Part shown: positions 33,104 to 41,639 of the stretch, one piece after another
Position numbering within the stretch: the stretch's first letter is position 1
Layout: every line of letters begins with the position of its first letter
Origin: Clostridia bacterium
Lineage (GTDB): Bacteria; Bacillota_A; Clostridia; Christensenellales; Aristaeellaceae
Direction: 5' to 3'
DNA: 46,443 nt
Assembly (NCBI GenBank): GCA_017432405.1
Contig: JAFRJF010000309.1
Span: 1-46,443, forward strand
Made by a program: the position numbers and the translations under genes
The notes under the pieces: generated by a model
Seen by the model: only the letters and a program-made list of their open reading frames with translations
Told to the model about the DNA's origin: nothing
Databases searched by the model: none

Positions 33104-34783
33104 TTACAGCGTGACCTCGTCGCTGAACAGGTCGGCCAGTATCTTTTCCTTCACATCGCCGACGGTGGTCTCGCGGATCTTCTGGCGCAGCGGCAGCACG
33201 GAGCGCGGGGAGACCGACAGCTCGTCGATGCCGATGGACAGGAAGGTCTCGGTCAGCTCCAGGTCGGCGCCCAGCTCGCCGCAGATGCCGACCCACACGC
33301 CGTTCTTGTGGGCGTTGTCGCAAACCATCTTCAACAGCCGCAGCACCGCCGGGTGATGGGGGTTGAAGAAGCGGCCCAGGTCGTTGTTCTGGCGGTCGCA
33401 GGCCAGGGTGTACTGGGTCAGGTCGTTGGTGCCGCAGGAGAAGAAGTCCACCAGCTTGGCCAGGCGGTCGCTCATCACCGCGGCGGCGGGGGTCTCGATC
33501 ATGATGCCGATCTGCACGTCGTCGGCGAAGGGCTTGCCCTCGGCCGTCAGCTCCTTCTTGACCAGCTCGCACATCTTCTTGGCTTCCTTGACCTCCCAGA
33601 CGCTGGTGACCATCGGGAACATGATGCCCAGCTTGCCAAAGGCGGAGGCGCGGTACAGCGCGCGCAGCTGGGTCTTGAAGATCTCGGGCCGATTCAGGCA
33701 GATGCGCAGGGCGCGGTTGCCCAGGGCCGGGTTCTCCTCCTTGGGCATCTCGAAGTAGTCGATCTGCTTGTCCGCGCCGATGTCCAGCGTGCGGATGACG
33801 ACCTCCTTGCCGCCCATGTCGGAGAGGACCTTCTTGTAGGCCTCGAACTGGTAATCCTCGCTTGGATAGTCCGAGCAGTTCAGGTACAGGAACTCGGAGC
33901 GGAACAGGCCCACGCCGCCGCCGTCGTTCGACAGCACCACGGGCACGTCCTCGGGGTTGCCGATGTTGCAGAACACCTTGATGCTCTGGCCGTCCTTGGT
34001 GACGTTGGGCTGGCCCTTCAGCTGCTCCAGCAGCTTCTGGCGCTTCAGCTGCTCCTCCCGCTTGGCCATCATCACAGCCTTGGTGGCCTCGTCGGCGTCC
34101 AGGATCACGGTGCCGGTGGCGCCGTCCACGATGCAGTCCCGGCCCTCATATTCGGGCTTCAGCTGGTCGCCCACGCCGATGATAGCGGGAATGCCCATGG
34201 TGCGGGCCAGTATCGCCGTGTGGCTGGAGCCGCTGCCGCCCTCGGTGACGAAGGCCAGTATCTTGCTCTTGTCCAGCTGCACGGTCTCCGACGGGGCCAG
34301 GTCGTCCGCCGCCAGGATCACGGGCACGGGGCTGTCGATGCCGCCCTGCACCACGCCGGTCAGTATGCCGATGATGCGGCCGGAGACGTCCTTCACGTCG
34401 GCGGCGCGGGCCTGCATGTAGGTATCCTCCATCTGGGCGAACATGTCGGCGAACTGGGCGGCGGTATCGGTGACGGCGGCCTCGGCGTTCAGCTTATCCT
34501 CTTTGATCAGGCCCTCGATGGCCTCGACGTAGTCGTCGTCCTCGGCCATCATCTGGTGGGTCTCGAACAGGAACGCGGCCTCCTCGCCGGCCTCCTTAAG
34601 GGCCTTCTCATACAGCTCGCCCAACTGATCGATGGCCTTTTTCTGGGCGGCCTTGAAGCGGTCCCACTCGGCGGCGGTGTCCACCACCGTGATGCGGCGG
34701 ATGACGCTCTTCGCGCGCTGATAGTAGTACAGCGGCCCCATGGCCACGCCGGTGGATACGCCTTTTCCCTGGATCGAAATCAT
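33104..34783 (-). CDS. ptsI: Phosphoenolpyruvate-protein phosphotransferase (PTS enzyme I)
   Basis: A 559-residue cytosolic enzyme that takes phosphate from PEP and passes it to HPr. The phospho-histidine is His188 in EGGSGSSHTAILAR, the PEP-binding site includes GIMFPMV and FFSCGTNDLTQYTLACDR. Length is a little under the usual 570-575. The ATG at 34783 has GGAGG 9 bases upstream; one five codons earlier overlaps that site. It lies 88 bases downstream of the EII gene on the same strand, an unusual partner since ptsI is more often beside ptsH, which is not in the window. Confidence 0.96.
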   Translation of the reverse strand: MISIQGKGVSTGVAMGPLYYYQRAKSVIRRITVVDTAAEWDRFKAAQKKAIDQLGELYEKALKEAGEEAAFLFETHQMMAEDDDYVEAIEGLIKEDKLNAEAAVTDTAAQFADMFAQMEDTYMQARAADVKDVSGRIIGILTGVVQGGIDSPVPVILAADDLAPSETVQLDKSKILAFVTEGGSGSSHTAILARTMGIPAIIGVGDQLKPEYEGRDCIVDGATGTVILDADEATKAVMMAKREEQLKRQKLLEQLKGQPNVTKDGQSIKVFCNIGNPEDVPVVLSNDGGGVGLFRSEFLYLNCSDYPSEDYQFEAYKKVLSDMGGKEVVIRTLDIGADKQIDYFEMPKEENPALGNRALRICLNRPEIFKTQLRALYRASAFGKLGIMFPMVTSVWEVKEAKKMCELVKKELTAEGKPFADDVQIGIMIETPAAAVMSDRLAKLVDFFSCGTNDLTQYTLACDRQNNDLGRFFNPHHPAVLRLLKMVCDNAHKNGVWVGICGELGADLELTETFLSIGIDELSVSPRSVLPLRQKIRETTVGDVKEKILADLFSDEVTL

Positions 34784-34817
34784 GGTATATTCCTCCATTT
34801 CGTTTATATTTTGAAAC

Positions 34818-34843
34818 AGGCGGCTGCCTGTCAGGCAGCCGCC
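34818..34843 (-). terminator. GC-rich hairpin between EIIBCA and ptsI
   Basis: Perfect palindrome GGCGGCTGCCTG/CAGGCAGCCGCC with no U-run. More likely a stabilising or partial-termination stem inside the operon than a full stop. Confidence 0.5.
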
Positions 34844-34871
34844 TTCTCAGGCTTACGGAATCAAAAGCGCT

Positions 34872-36719
34872 TTACTTCGCGCCGTACTCCACGCCATCCA
34901 GGTCGTCGGAGTTGGTCAGCAGAACAGCCACGGTGTCACTGTAGCCGGCGGCCTTGATCTTGGCGCGGCTGAAGCGGATCAGGGGCTGGCCGGCCTTGAC
35001 CTGGTCGCCCTCCTTCACCAGGCAGTCGAAGCCGTCGCCGTTCATGGCCACGGTGTCCACGCCCACGTGGATCAGCAGCTCCATGTCGTTGGCGGCGACG
35101 CCCACGGCATGCTTGCTCTCGGCCACAGAGGTGATCTCGCCGTCGAAGGGCGCAACCACGACCTCGTCGGTGGGCTGCACGCCCACGCCCACGCCCAGCA
35201 CGCCGGAGGCGAAGGTGTTGTCCGGGATCTGGTCGTAGGGGATGACGTTGCCCTTCACGGGCTGCAGCACGGTGCCGTTGGCGCAGCGGATGACGCTGGT
35301 GGTGGGCACCTCGAGCCGGGCAGGCGCCGGGGCCGCGGCGGCCGGGGCCGGGGCGGGAGCGTCTTCCCTCCAGATGATGGTGGTCAGGACGAAGGCCACG
35401 CCCGCGGCGATCAGCAGCTCAATCAGGTACAGCGGGATATTGTTCACCGCGGGGATCGCGGGAATGCCGGTGACGCCGTACACGGGCGCGCCCAGCTTGA
35501 ACAGGCTGCCGAACAGGGAGCCCACAGCGCCGCCGGCCATGCCGCAGATGAAGGGCTTCATGAAGCGGAAGTTGATACCGAAGATGGCGGGCTCGGTGAT
35601 GCCCAGGGAGGCGGACAGCGCGGACGGGAACGCCACGGACTTGGTCTTCTGGTTCTTCACCTTCAGCGCCACGGCCAGGCAGGCGCCGAACTGGGCGAAG
35701 TTGGCCGCGGAGGCGATGGGCATCCAGGTGTTCAGGCCGGTCTGGGCGATCATGCCTGCCTCGATCACGTTGTACATGTGGTGCAGGCCCATGACCACGG
35801 TCCAGGGATAGATCGCGCCCATGACCACCGAGCCGAACAGCGAGCTGGCCAGCCACTTCGCGCCGGTCAGCACCCAGTTCTCAAGCACCGAGAACACGGG
35901 CCCGATGATGGTGAAGGTGACGAAGGAGGTGATCAGCACGGTGCACAGCGGGGTGACGAACAGGTCGATCATCTCCGGCACCTTCTTGTGCAGCCACTTC
36001 TCGACCACGCTCATCAGCAGAACGGCCAGTATGACGGGTATCACATGGCCCTGGTAGCCCACTTGTTGGACGTTAAAGAAGAACAGGTGCCAGGTTGGTA
36101 TCTCTCCGGCGGCGTAGTTGCCCACAGTCCAGGCGTTGATCAGCGCGGGGTGGACCATCATCAGGCCGACGACCGCGCCCAGGAAGATGTTGCCGCCGAA
36201 CACGCGGGCGGCGGAGATGGCCACCAGCACCGGCAGCAGCGCGAAGGCGGTGTTGGCCACCAGGTCCAGGAAGGCGAACCAGTCGCTGTTACCAAAGGCG
36301 GGCCAGAACTTCGGGATGGCTTCGACGATACCCATCATCAGGCCGGAGGCCACGATGGCGGGCAGAATCGGGACGAACACGTCGCCGGGGGTCTTCAGGA
36401 TCTTCTTCCACAGGGGCATCTTGCTGGCCGCCGCGGCCTTGACGTCGGCCTTGGTGGCGGCGGAAGCGCCGGTGACGGACAGGAATTCGTCGTAGACCTT
36501 GTTGACGGTGCCGGTGCCGATGATCAGCTGCAGCTGACCGTTGGATTCGAACATGCCCTTGACGCCGTCGACGTTCTCCAGGGCTGTCTTGTTGACCTTG
36601 CTGTTGTCGGCGATGACCAGCCTCAGTCGGGTTGCGCAATGGGCCGCGCTGATGACGTTGGATCCTCCGCCGATATTGGCAGCGATCTCTTCAGCGCATT
36701 TCCGATAGTCCAGTGCCAT
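34872..36719 (-). CDS. PTS sugar transporter EIIBCA, sucrose/trehalose-type
   Basis: A 615-residue membrane permease that phosphorylates its sugar during uptake. EIIB occupies about residues 1-85 with the phospho-cysteine Cys28 in SAAHCATRL; EIIC spans about 105-470 with ten or so membrane helices; a short Pro/Ala linker (PAPAPAAAAPAPA) leads to EIIA (about 485-615) with His537 in ESKHAVGV and His551 in LIHVGVDTVAM. The B-domain phrase VKGMFESNGQLQLIIGTGTVNKVYDEF is typical of the sucrose/trehalose IIBC group. No disaccharide hydrolase or antiterminator is adjacent, so the sugar is not fixed. Start at 36719 follows AAGGGGAGA. Confidence 0.94.
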   Translation of the reverse strand: MALDYRKCAEEIAANIGGGSNVISAAHCATRLRLVIADNSKVNKTALENVDGVKGMFESNGQLQLIIGTGTVNKVYDEFLSVTGASAATKADVKAAAASKMPLWKKILKTPGDVFVPILPAIVASGLMMGIVEAIPKFWPAFGNSDWFAFLDLVANTAFALLPVLVAISAARVFGGNIFLGAVVGLMMVHPALINAWTVGNYAAGEIPTWHLFFFNVQQVGYQGHVIPVILAVLLMSVVEKWLHKKVPEMIDLFVTPLCTVLITSFVTFTIIGPVFSVLENWVLTGAKWLASSLFGSVVMGAIYPWTVVMGLHHMYNVIEAGMIAQTGLNTWMPIASAANFAQFGACLAVALKVKNQKTKSVAFPSALSASLGITEPAIFGINFRFMKPFICGMAGGAVGSLFGSLFKLGAPVYGVTGIPAIPAVNNIPLYLIELLIAAGVAFVLTTIIWREDAPAPAPAAAAPAPARLEVPTTSVIRCANGTVLQPVKGNVIPYDQIPDNTFASGVLGVGVGVQPTDEVVVAPFDGEITSVAESKHAVGVAANDMELLIHVGVDTVAMNGDGFDCLVKEGDQVKAGQPLIRFSRAKIKAAGYSDTVAVLLTNSDDLDGVEYGAK

Positions 36720-36800
36720 AGATTTCTCTCCCCTTCTTCTTAGTTCCGGGATTCCTGCGCCTTTCCTGACAAAAAGCACATAAGCCCCCGATTAATCATC

Positions 36801-36829
36801 ATTTTACTATACCCCGACACAAATGTAAA
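36801..36829 (-). promoter_or_regulatory. Promoter of the EIIBCA-ptsI operon
   Basis: Minus-strand TTTACA, 17-base spacer, TAAAAT. No ribonucleic antiterminator site was recognised in the leader. Confidence 0.7.
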
Positions 36830-36877
36830 GTGAAAAGCGCGTTTTGTCTTGGTTTCGTTAAATATATTAAGATATAG

Positions 36878-36928
36878 AAACAACGTCAGGGGCGGCCTCA
36901 ATTCATTGGCCGCCCCTGACGTTGTTTT
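36878..36928. terminator. Strong bidirectional hairpin
   Basis: Arms AAACAACGTCAGGGGCGGCC and its exact inverse, with T/A runs outside on both sides. Terminates the minus-strand gene at 36939 and insulates the PTS promoter. Confidence 0.9.
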
Positions 36929-36938
36929 CCTTCGTCCG

Positions 36939-37373
36939 TCACCGCAGCGCCGTGAGCGTGCAGCTGCCGTCGGTGATCTTCAGCGCCGTCCTTGCTTTCA
37001 GGGTGATTTTGATACTGTCCCCCGCCTTCATGTCATAGCGCTTCAGCACATCGCCGTAATCGCCGATGATCTCCACGGTCATGTCGATCACTTCCTCCAT
37101 CAGGCCCCCCAGCGCCCCGAACAGCGACCCATATTCGCTGCCGCCGCCGTCCAACTTATCAAAAGCGCCGCCCAGGGAACCATAGGCGTCCTTCATCTGT
37201 TCCCCCGCCGTGGCGGTGCAGGTCAGCGTGTAGGCGCCGGCTTCGATGTCCTCGCCGACGATGTACTTGCCCTCCCTCAAAGTGCGGGCTTCCGCCTCCT
37301 GGGCGAGGGCCGCGCCCGCGCCAACGGCTGCCAGCAGCGCCAGCGCAACGATCAGAGCCACATATTTTTTCAT
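36939..37373 (-). CDS. Small secreted protein, unknown
   Basis: A 144-residue exported protein. Signal peptide at 1-25 (YVALIVALALLAAVGAGAALAQ). The mature part contains LREGKYIVGEDIEAGAYTLTCTAT, the pattern of small secreted proteins with one beta sandwich that is found repeatedly in Clostridia surface proteins, and a later DVLKRYDMKAGDSIKITLKARTALKITDGSCTL. The ATG at 37373 has a GGGGGTAGG site. The longer frame upstream passes through the repeat element at 37459 and is not coding. Confidence 0.8.
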   Translation of the reverse strand: MKKYVALIVALALLAAVGAGAALAQEAEARTLREGKYIVGEDIEAGAYTLTCTATAGEQMKDAYGSLGGAFDKLDGGGSEYGSLFGALGGLMEEVIDMTVEIIGDYGDVLKRYDMKAGDSIKITLKARTALKITDGSCTLTALR

Positions 37374-37458
37374 CTGTCCTACCCCCTTCGTGATTGGTGC
37401 CTGGATTATACCACGCAAAGGGACGGCGGTTGTCGGAGATGTCCGACTGGTGTGGAAA

Positions 37459-37720
37459 TTCTGATTTATCGAGCTGTTGGCGACGGTTCCAAAAGTAGCC
37501 TTCCCCTCTGGGGAAGGTGGATTTCGGTGAAAACGCTTGCGTTTTCGCCGAAAGACGGATGAGGTCCTCGTCGCTCGAACAACGTCTATTGGGGCATTGG
37601 CGCGAATAGCAACGTGAGGGGAGGACCTCATCCGACCCGCTTCGCGGGCCACCTTCCCCAACGGGGGAAGGCTGTTGGGAACCGCTTTTGGGAACCGCTC
37701 ATCATCCCGACAAATCAGAA
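37459..37720. mobile_element. 262-bp palindromic MITE-like element
   Basis: Outer inverted ends TTCTGATTT(A/G)TCG (37459-37471 and 37708-37720); inner inverted pairs CCTTCCCC..GGGGAAGGTGG (37499-37520) against CCACCTTCCCC..GGGGAAGG (37649-37671), GGATGAGGTCCTC (37557-37569) against GAGGACCTCATCC (37621-37633); and a small stem CGGTGAAAACGCTTGCGTTTTCGCCG. No ORF. Elements with the sequence GAGGACCTCATCC and GCCACCTTCCCC are common in gut Clostridia (from memory). It falls between a minus-strand gene and a plus-strand gene. Confidence 0.8.
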
Positions 37721-37790
37721 CATCCCTCGCGGTAAAAACAAGCCCCTGTATGGAGGCGCGCGCCTACCATCATCAAAAGGAGCGATATAC

Positions 37791-38048
37791 ATGCCGCAAA
37801 GCTACGACCACACCGTCACCGGGCGGGTGATCCGCCGCCTGCGCCTGGAGCGCGGGATGTCCCAGGAGATCCTCTCCGGCCTCGCCGCCCTCTCCCGCAG
37901 CCACCTGGCCGAGATCGAGACCGGGAAGGACAACGCCAATGTCGAAACCCTCTGGCGCATCGCCGCAGGGCTGGACCTCCGCCTGAACGAGCTGATTCGG
38001 CGGGTGGAGGAGGAAATGGAGCGCCGCAATTTGGGAAACACACGCTGA
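37791..38048 (+). CDS. XRE-family regulator, single-domain
   Basis: An 85-residue protein with an HTH_3 fold: TGRVIRRLRLERGMSQEILSGLAALSRSHLAEIETG (about 9-45) and a helical end. The ATG at 37791 follows AAAAGGAGCGATATAC; frames reaching back to 37614 run through the repeat element and are not coding. Genes like this often act alone on their own promoter or on nearby mobile DNA. No clear operator is seen. Confidence 0.88.
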   Translation: MPQSYDHTVTGRVIRRLRLERGMSQEILSGLAALSRSHLAEIETGKDNANVETLWRIAAGLDLRLNELIRRVEEEMERRNLGNTR

Positions 38049-38269
38049 ACAATCGGACCGAATGCGCTTTACAGGCACTGGGCCAGGATTCCCCATTGCA
38101 TCGAACCTTACCGGAGCGATATAATGGTGCAACCATGGGTTGCGCCGAGCTTAAAAAGCGCAATTATGGGTTGGTGGAGTATGAAGGCTTTTTCTGGTAG
38201 TCTATCCTTGCGACGCGGAGCAAAGGATCATTTCGGAAACAGTGAGCAATGTTTCGAAGGAGGGCCATT

Positions 38270-38938
38270 ATGAGCTTTGGAAGGAATCTTCAATATCTTC
38301 GCCAACTCAGCGCGGGCATGACGCAGGAAATACTGGCGGAAAAGCTGAACGTAAGCCGCCAGACAATATCAAAATGGGAAATGGACGCGGCTAATCCCGA
38401 GATGGATAAAGCGCTTGAGCTATGCAGGATGTTCAACTGCTCCCTGGATAACCTCTTCAGAGAAGAAATGGACCAGCGCAGCAGCGCCTACACAAATCTC
38501 AGGGTTGAAGTGGTTCCGGGATTCCGATATGTGGAACATACCGTCATCAGCACAAACCCGGAGAGCGACGCATTTGACAGGATATACAAAATCGCAAAAG
38601 ACCACGGAATTGAAAGGCCAGAAGTGATCGGATGGGATTTCCCCAGACTGTCCGTCGAACAAATCAACGTGTTCAGGATGCATGGATATACCGCCGCGTG
38701 GATACTGCCGGATAGCCTGAATCCTGAAGGGCTGGAGGTCAAAGAACAAGCCGTACACAGGTATGCGGCAATCCATATCGAACGGCCCTTTGACAATCCC
38801 TTTTCCACGATTCCGGGAGCCTATCATACTCTGGGGGATTATATGAGGGCGAACGGTCTGGTACATGTAAAGGATGAAGTCATACCGTGCTTTGAAACTG
38901 ACGGAGAAAGCATGGACGTCTACATGGCCTGCAAGTAA
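38270..38938 (+). CDS. XRE regulator with GyrI-like effector-binding domain
   Basis: A 222-residue regulator. Residues 1-65 are an XRE HTH (LRQLSAGMTQEILAEKLNVSRQTISKWE). The rest is a GyrI-like/AraC effector-binding fold (about 75-220; start VEVVPGFRYVEHTVISTN, centre GYTAAWILPD, end DGESMDVYMAC), which in other regulators binds small hydrophobic or cationic drugs. It may therefore sense a compound. The ATG at 38270 follows GAAGGAGG; the three-codon earlier ATG set (38249) overlaps that site. No efflux pump is adjacent. Confidence 0.88.
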   Translation: MSFGRNLQYLRQLSAGMTQEILAEKLNVSRQTISKWEMDAANPEMDKALELCRMFNCSLDNLFREEMDQRSSAYTNLRVEVVPGFRYVEHTVISTNPESDAFDRIYKIAKDHGIERPEVIGWDFPRLSVEQINVFRMHGYTAAWILPDSLNPEGLEVKEQAVHRYAAIHIERPFDNPFSTIPGAYHTLGDYMRANGLVHVKDEVIPCFETDGESMDVYMACK

Positions 38939-39262
38939 CAAAGGAATATGATACGCGTAGATTCCATATTGCATCCGATCGAGAGTCTATGGTATACCGG
39001 CGCTGTGCCGGGAGCACGCCACCACACCGAACGGACCGGCCAATCTCTCCGCCATTTCACAGAGCACGATCAAGCGCATATTGATGAGAACAGCATAGAA
39101 TATGGCGCTGTTACAAACAACGCTTTTTCTATAAGGAAATACCGCATAATCGAGTGGTTCAGTAGCGGAGGGAATTTTAGTCGATTGCGAACTGCAAAAA
39201 TCGAAGGTTACCTGGCGGGTAATCGAGATTTTTGCAGGCAGCAAGCGGCTGATATTCACCCG
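38939..39262. other. Gene-free stretch with a strong hairpin
   Basis: An AT-richer stretch. A minus-strand frame (38987-39259) has no ribosome site and no recognised domain. At 39193-39236 there is a stem with an 11-bp outer arm (CTGCAAAAATC/GATTTTTGCAG) and an inner TTACC/GGTAA arm around TGGCG. It lies in the leader of the unit whose promoter is at 39343-39371. Confidence 0.45.
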
Positions 39263-39310
39263 CTAATGGGCCGTGAGCATGGTGCGGTAGTTCCTTAGAA
39301 CGTAGCCCAT
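39263..39310 (-). CDS. 15-codon leader-like ORF
   Basis: MGYVLRNYRTMLTAH, with GAAGGGGGG about 9 bases upstream and a good promoter (39343-39371). It stands directly before the hairpin at 39193-39236, the layout of a leader peptide with attenuator, but no clear gene follows. Could also be chance. Confidence 0.3.
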   Translation of the reverse strand: MGYVLRNYRTMLTAH

Positions 39311-39342
39311 GAGCGCGCCCCCCTTCCCCGTTGATTACCTAT

Positions 39343-39371
39343 ATTTTACCCGAGAACAGGTTGTATATCAA
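39343..39371 (-). promoter_or_regulatory. Promoter of the leader-like unit
   Basis: Minus-strand TTGATA, 17-base spacer, TAAAAT, immediately after the stop of the gene at 39376. Confidence 0.55.
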
Positions 39372-39375
39372 GCGT

Positions 39376-39984
39376 TTATTCCTCATGCGGCTTCTGGTTG
39401 TCGGGCATTTCCTGGTCGCGCTGCTCGCCATCTGCTTCACTCAGTGCTTCCTCTCTGAGCTTCATAAGTCTGCGCATCACCTTGGCCATTGCTGGCTTAA
39501 CAGCCAATACAGCACTCAAGTGCTCGTCCTTGTACGCTATATACTTTTCGGTTATTCTCTCCTCTGTCGGCGGGTCAATGTACAGCTCCATGGATTCTTC
39601 GTCCGCGATTTCAAAGGCCTCCAAAAACGGCCTCGTGCCAAATTGGAAGGGGATGAAGCCTCTGCCCTTTGGCACGATTTCCTTCATATAGGCCATGGCA
39701 TCCTCCAAATTGGTAAAGGCGAGCAACCGGCCATTCCTCACAGTGAAGTGCTCAAACACCTCAATACCCGTTCCATCCACACCCGGTTCCATGCAAATCA
39801 AATTCCGCCTGTCAAAGATGTCCTTGATAACACACCAGTCTTCTTCCGTCCTGTGGGGAAGCGCAAGCAGGGACTTGATGGTGGCAACTTCATCATCGGT
39901 TGGCATATTGCCATCCTGTTCGATCATCTCGTTTTTCATACGAGCGATGATTTCACGCTCTTTTCTGCGCCTGTTCTGTGCCAT
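39376..39984 (-). CDS. Unrecognised cytosolic protein
   Basis: A 202-residue protein without signal or membrane segments. The start region is basic (AQNRRRKEREIIARMKNEM), the centre has VRNGRLLAFTNLEDAMAYMKEIVPKGRGFIPFQFGTRPFLEAFEIA (an enhanced alpha/beta fold is likely) and the end is charged. I do not recognise the family. AGGAG precedes the ATG with a six-base spacing. It is the only gene in an AT-richer patch and looks like accessory content. Confidence 0.75.
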   Translation of the reverse strand: MAQNRRRKEREIIARMKNEMIEQDGNMPTDDEVATIKSLLALPHRTEEDWCVIKDIFDRRNLICMEPGVDGTGIEVFEHFTVRNGRLLAFTNLEDAMAYMKEIVPKGRGFIPFQFGTRPFLEAFEIADEESMELYIDPPTEERITEKYIAYKDEHLSAVLAVKPAMAKVMRRLMKLREEALSEADGEQRDQEMPDNQKPHEE

Positions 39985-40286
39985 GACGGACTCCTATTCG
40001 ATCGTTTACAGCTTCGTGCGCCGTATTTTATTTAATTTCCCCTGGTTCGTATCGACCTTCAAGGCATACCACTTCGAATACTATTATATCGTATAACAGG
40101 CAAAAATCAACTTGTTTCAACCAGCGTCCTCTCTTTTTCCCAATTTTATCATTTACAAACCCTTTTTAATATGATAGAATAATCATGGTATCATCTGTGC
40201 TACGTGTATGCATTGATCACGATGTACGGATGCAAGCCCCGATGGGGGAATAAAATCTACTAATTTATAAAGGGGAGTCGAGCATC
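39985..40286. other. Intergenic stretch before the Rnf operon
   Basis: No gene. It has an AT-rich upstream half, the Rnf promoter at 40152-40180, and a leader with a small CCCC-GAT-GGGG hairpin near 40238. I see no known riboswitch. Confidence 0.6.
40152..40180 (+). promoter_or_regulatory. Promoter of the Rnf operon
   Basis: TTTACA (40152-40157), 17-base spacer, TAGAAT (40175-40180). Confidence 0.7.
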
Positions 40287-41639
40287 GTGAAAGACACCTT
40301 TCGCGGCGGCGTTCACCCGGCAGGGCGCAAGGAACTGAGCCGGGACGTTCCGCTGCGCGAATTCCTGCCGACGGGCGAGATGGTATTCCCGCTTGCCCAG
40401 CACATCGGCAAGCCGGCCAAGCCCATCGTGAAAAAGGGCGACACCGTGCTGGTGGGCCAGCGCATCGCCGAGGCGGACGGCTTTGTTTCCGCCCACGTCA
40501 TCTGTTCCTGCTCCGGCACGGTGAAGGGCATCGAGAAGCGGCTCACGCTGATGGGCTCGATGGCCGACTGCATCGTGGTGGACAACGACGGCCAGTTCAC
40601 CCCCGCCGAGGACTACACCCGGCGGCAGGACACGGCCGCCATCGCCAACGGGGACATCCTCTTCCGCATCCAGAGCGCGGGCATCGTGGGCCTGGGCGGC
40701 GCGGGCTTTCCCACCCACGTAAAGCTCCAGCCTAAAAACCCGGATCTGATCCGCTACGTCATCGCCAACGGCGCGGAGTGCGAGCCCTACCTGACCTGTA
40801 ACGACCAGCTGATGCGCACCGAGGCTGACGCCATCGTCGAGGGCCTGGAGCTGGTGCTCCGGCTGTTCCCCAACGCCGAGGGCGTGATCGGCATCGAGCG
40901 CAACAAGCCTGAGGCCATCGAGGCCATGCAGAAGGCCGTCTCCGGCAAGGCCCGCATGCGGGTGCTGCCGCTGAAGACCAAGTACCCCCAGGGCGGCGAG
41001 CGCAGCCTGATCCAGGTGGTCGCCGGCGTGGACTTCCCCATCTCCAAGCTGCCCGCCGACGTGGGCTGCGTGGTGGACAACGTGGGCACGCTCTACGCCA
41101 TCCAGCGGGCCGTGGTGTTCAACGAGCCGCTGTACAAGCAGGTGTTCACGCTGACCGGCGACGCCGCGGCGAAGCCCGGCAACTGGATCGTGCGCGACGG
41201 CGCCAGCTTCGCGGAGCTTTTGCAGGCCTCCGGCGGCATCAAGGACGGCGTGCTCCTGAAGAAGGCGCTGGTGGGCGGCCCGATGATGGGCATCGCGCTG
41301 GGCAGCCTGGACGTGCCGATCCAGAAGCAGAACAACGGCCTGACGCTGTTGACCGAGGACCCCAACGAGCTGGCCGAGGCCCAGATGACGGCCTGCCTGC
41401 ACTGCGGGCGCTGCACCACCGTCTGTCCGGTGGGCCTGCTGCCCCAGCTGATGGCCGACGCCGCCATCGACCGCGACTACAAGCGCTACGAAGAAAAGCT
41501 GTACGGCCTGGAGTGCATCCAGTGCGGCAGCTGCACCTACATCTGCCCGGCCAAGCGGCCCCTGATGCAGATCTTCAAGCAGACCAAGGCTGAAATCATG
41601 GCGCAGAAGCGCGCCCAGCAGGCGGGAGGTAAAAAATGA
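40287..41639 (+). CDS. rnfC: Rnf complex subunit RnfC
   Basis: A 450-residue peripheral subunit carrying the NAD-binding and iron-sulfur parts. N-terminal region resembles the usual RnfC entry domain (GGVHPAGRKELS), an FMN/NADH-type domain with IVGLGGAGFPTHVKL (about residues 132-146), an SLBB domain, and at the C-terminus two 4Fe-4S motifs: CLHCGRCTTVCP (from 370) and CIQCGSCTYICP (from 410). GTG start, with AAAGGGGAG upstream. First gene of the operon; its stop overlaps the next start (ATGA). Confidence 0.96.
   Translation: MKDTFRGGVHPAGRKELSRDVPLREFLPTGEMVFPLAQHIGKPAKPIVKKGDTVLVGQRIAEADGFVSAHVICSCSGTVKGIEKRLTLMGSMADCIVVDNDGQFTPAEDYTRRQDTAAIANGDILFRIQSAGIVGLGGAGFPTHVKLQPKNPDLIRYVIANGAECEPYLTCNDQLMRTEADAIVEGLELVLRLFPNAEGVIGIERNKPEAIEAMQKAVSGKARMRVLPLKTKYPQGGERSLIQVVAGVDFPISKLPADVGCVVDNVGTLYAIQRAVVFNEPLYKQVFTLTGDAAAKPGNWIVRDGASFAELLQASGGIKDGVLLKKALVGGPMMGIALGSLDVPIQKQNNGLTLLTEDPNELAEAQMTACLHCGRCTTVCPVGLLPQLMADAAIDRDYKRYEEKLYGLECIQCGSCTYICPAKRPLMQIFKQTKAEIMAQKRAQQAGGKK

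Noticed and set aside
33081..33572. Upstream extension of the Dabb gene to 258 codons
   Set aside because: It is antiparallel-frame shadow within ptsI with arginine/glycine-rich nonsense; the ATG at 33080 has a ribosome site.
37374..37661. N-terminal extension of the small secreted protein at 36939
   Set aside because: The extra codons run through the palindromic element and would hide a clear signal peptide that has its own ribosome site.
38987..39259. A 90-codon minus-strand ORF
   Set aside because: No ribosome site before its GTG, no recognisable domain, and it spans a strong hairpin.
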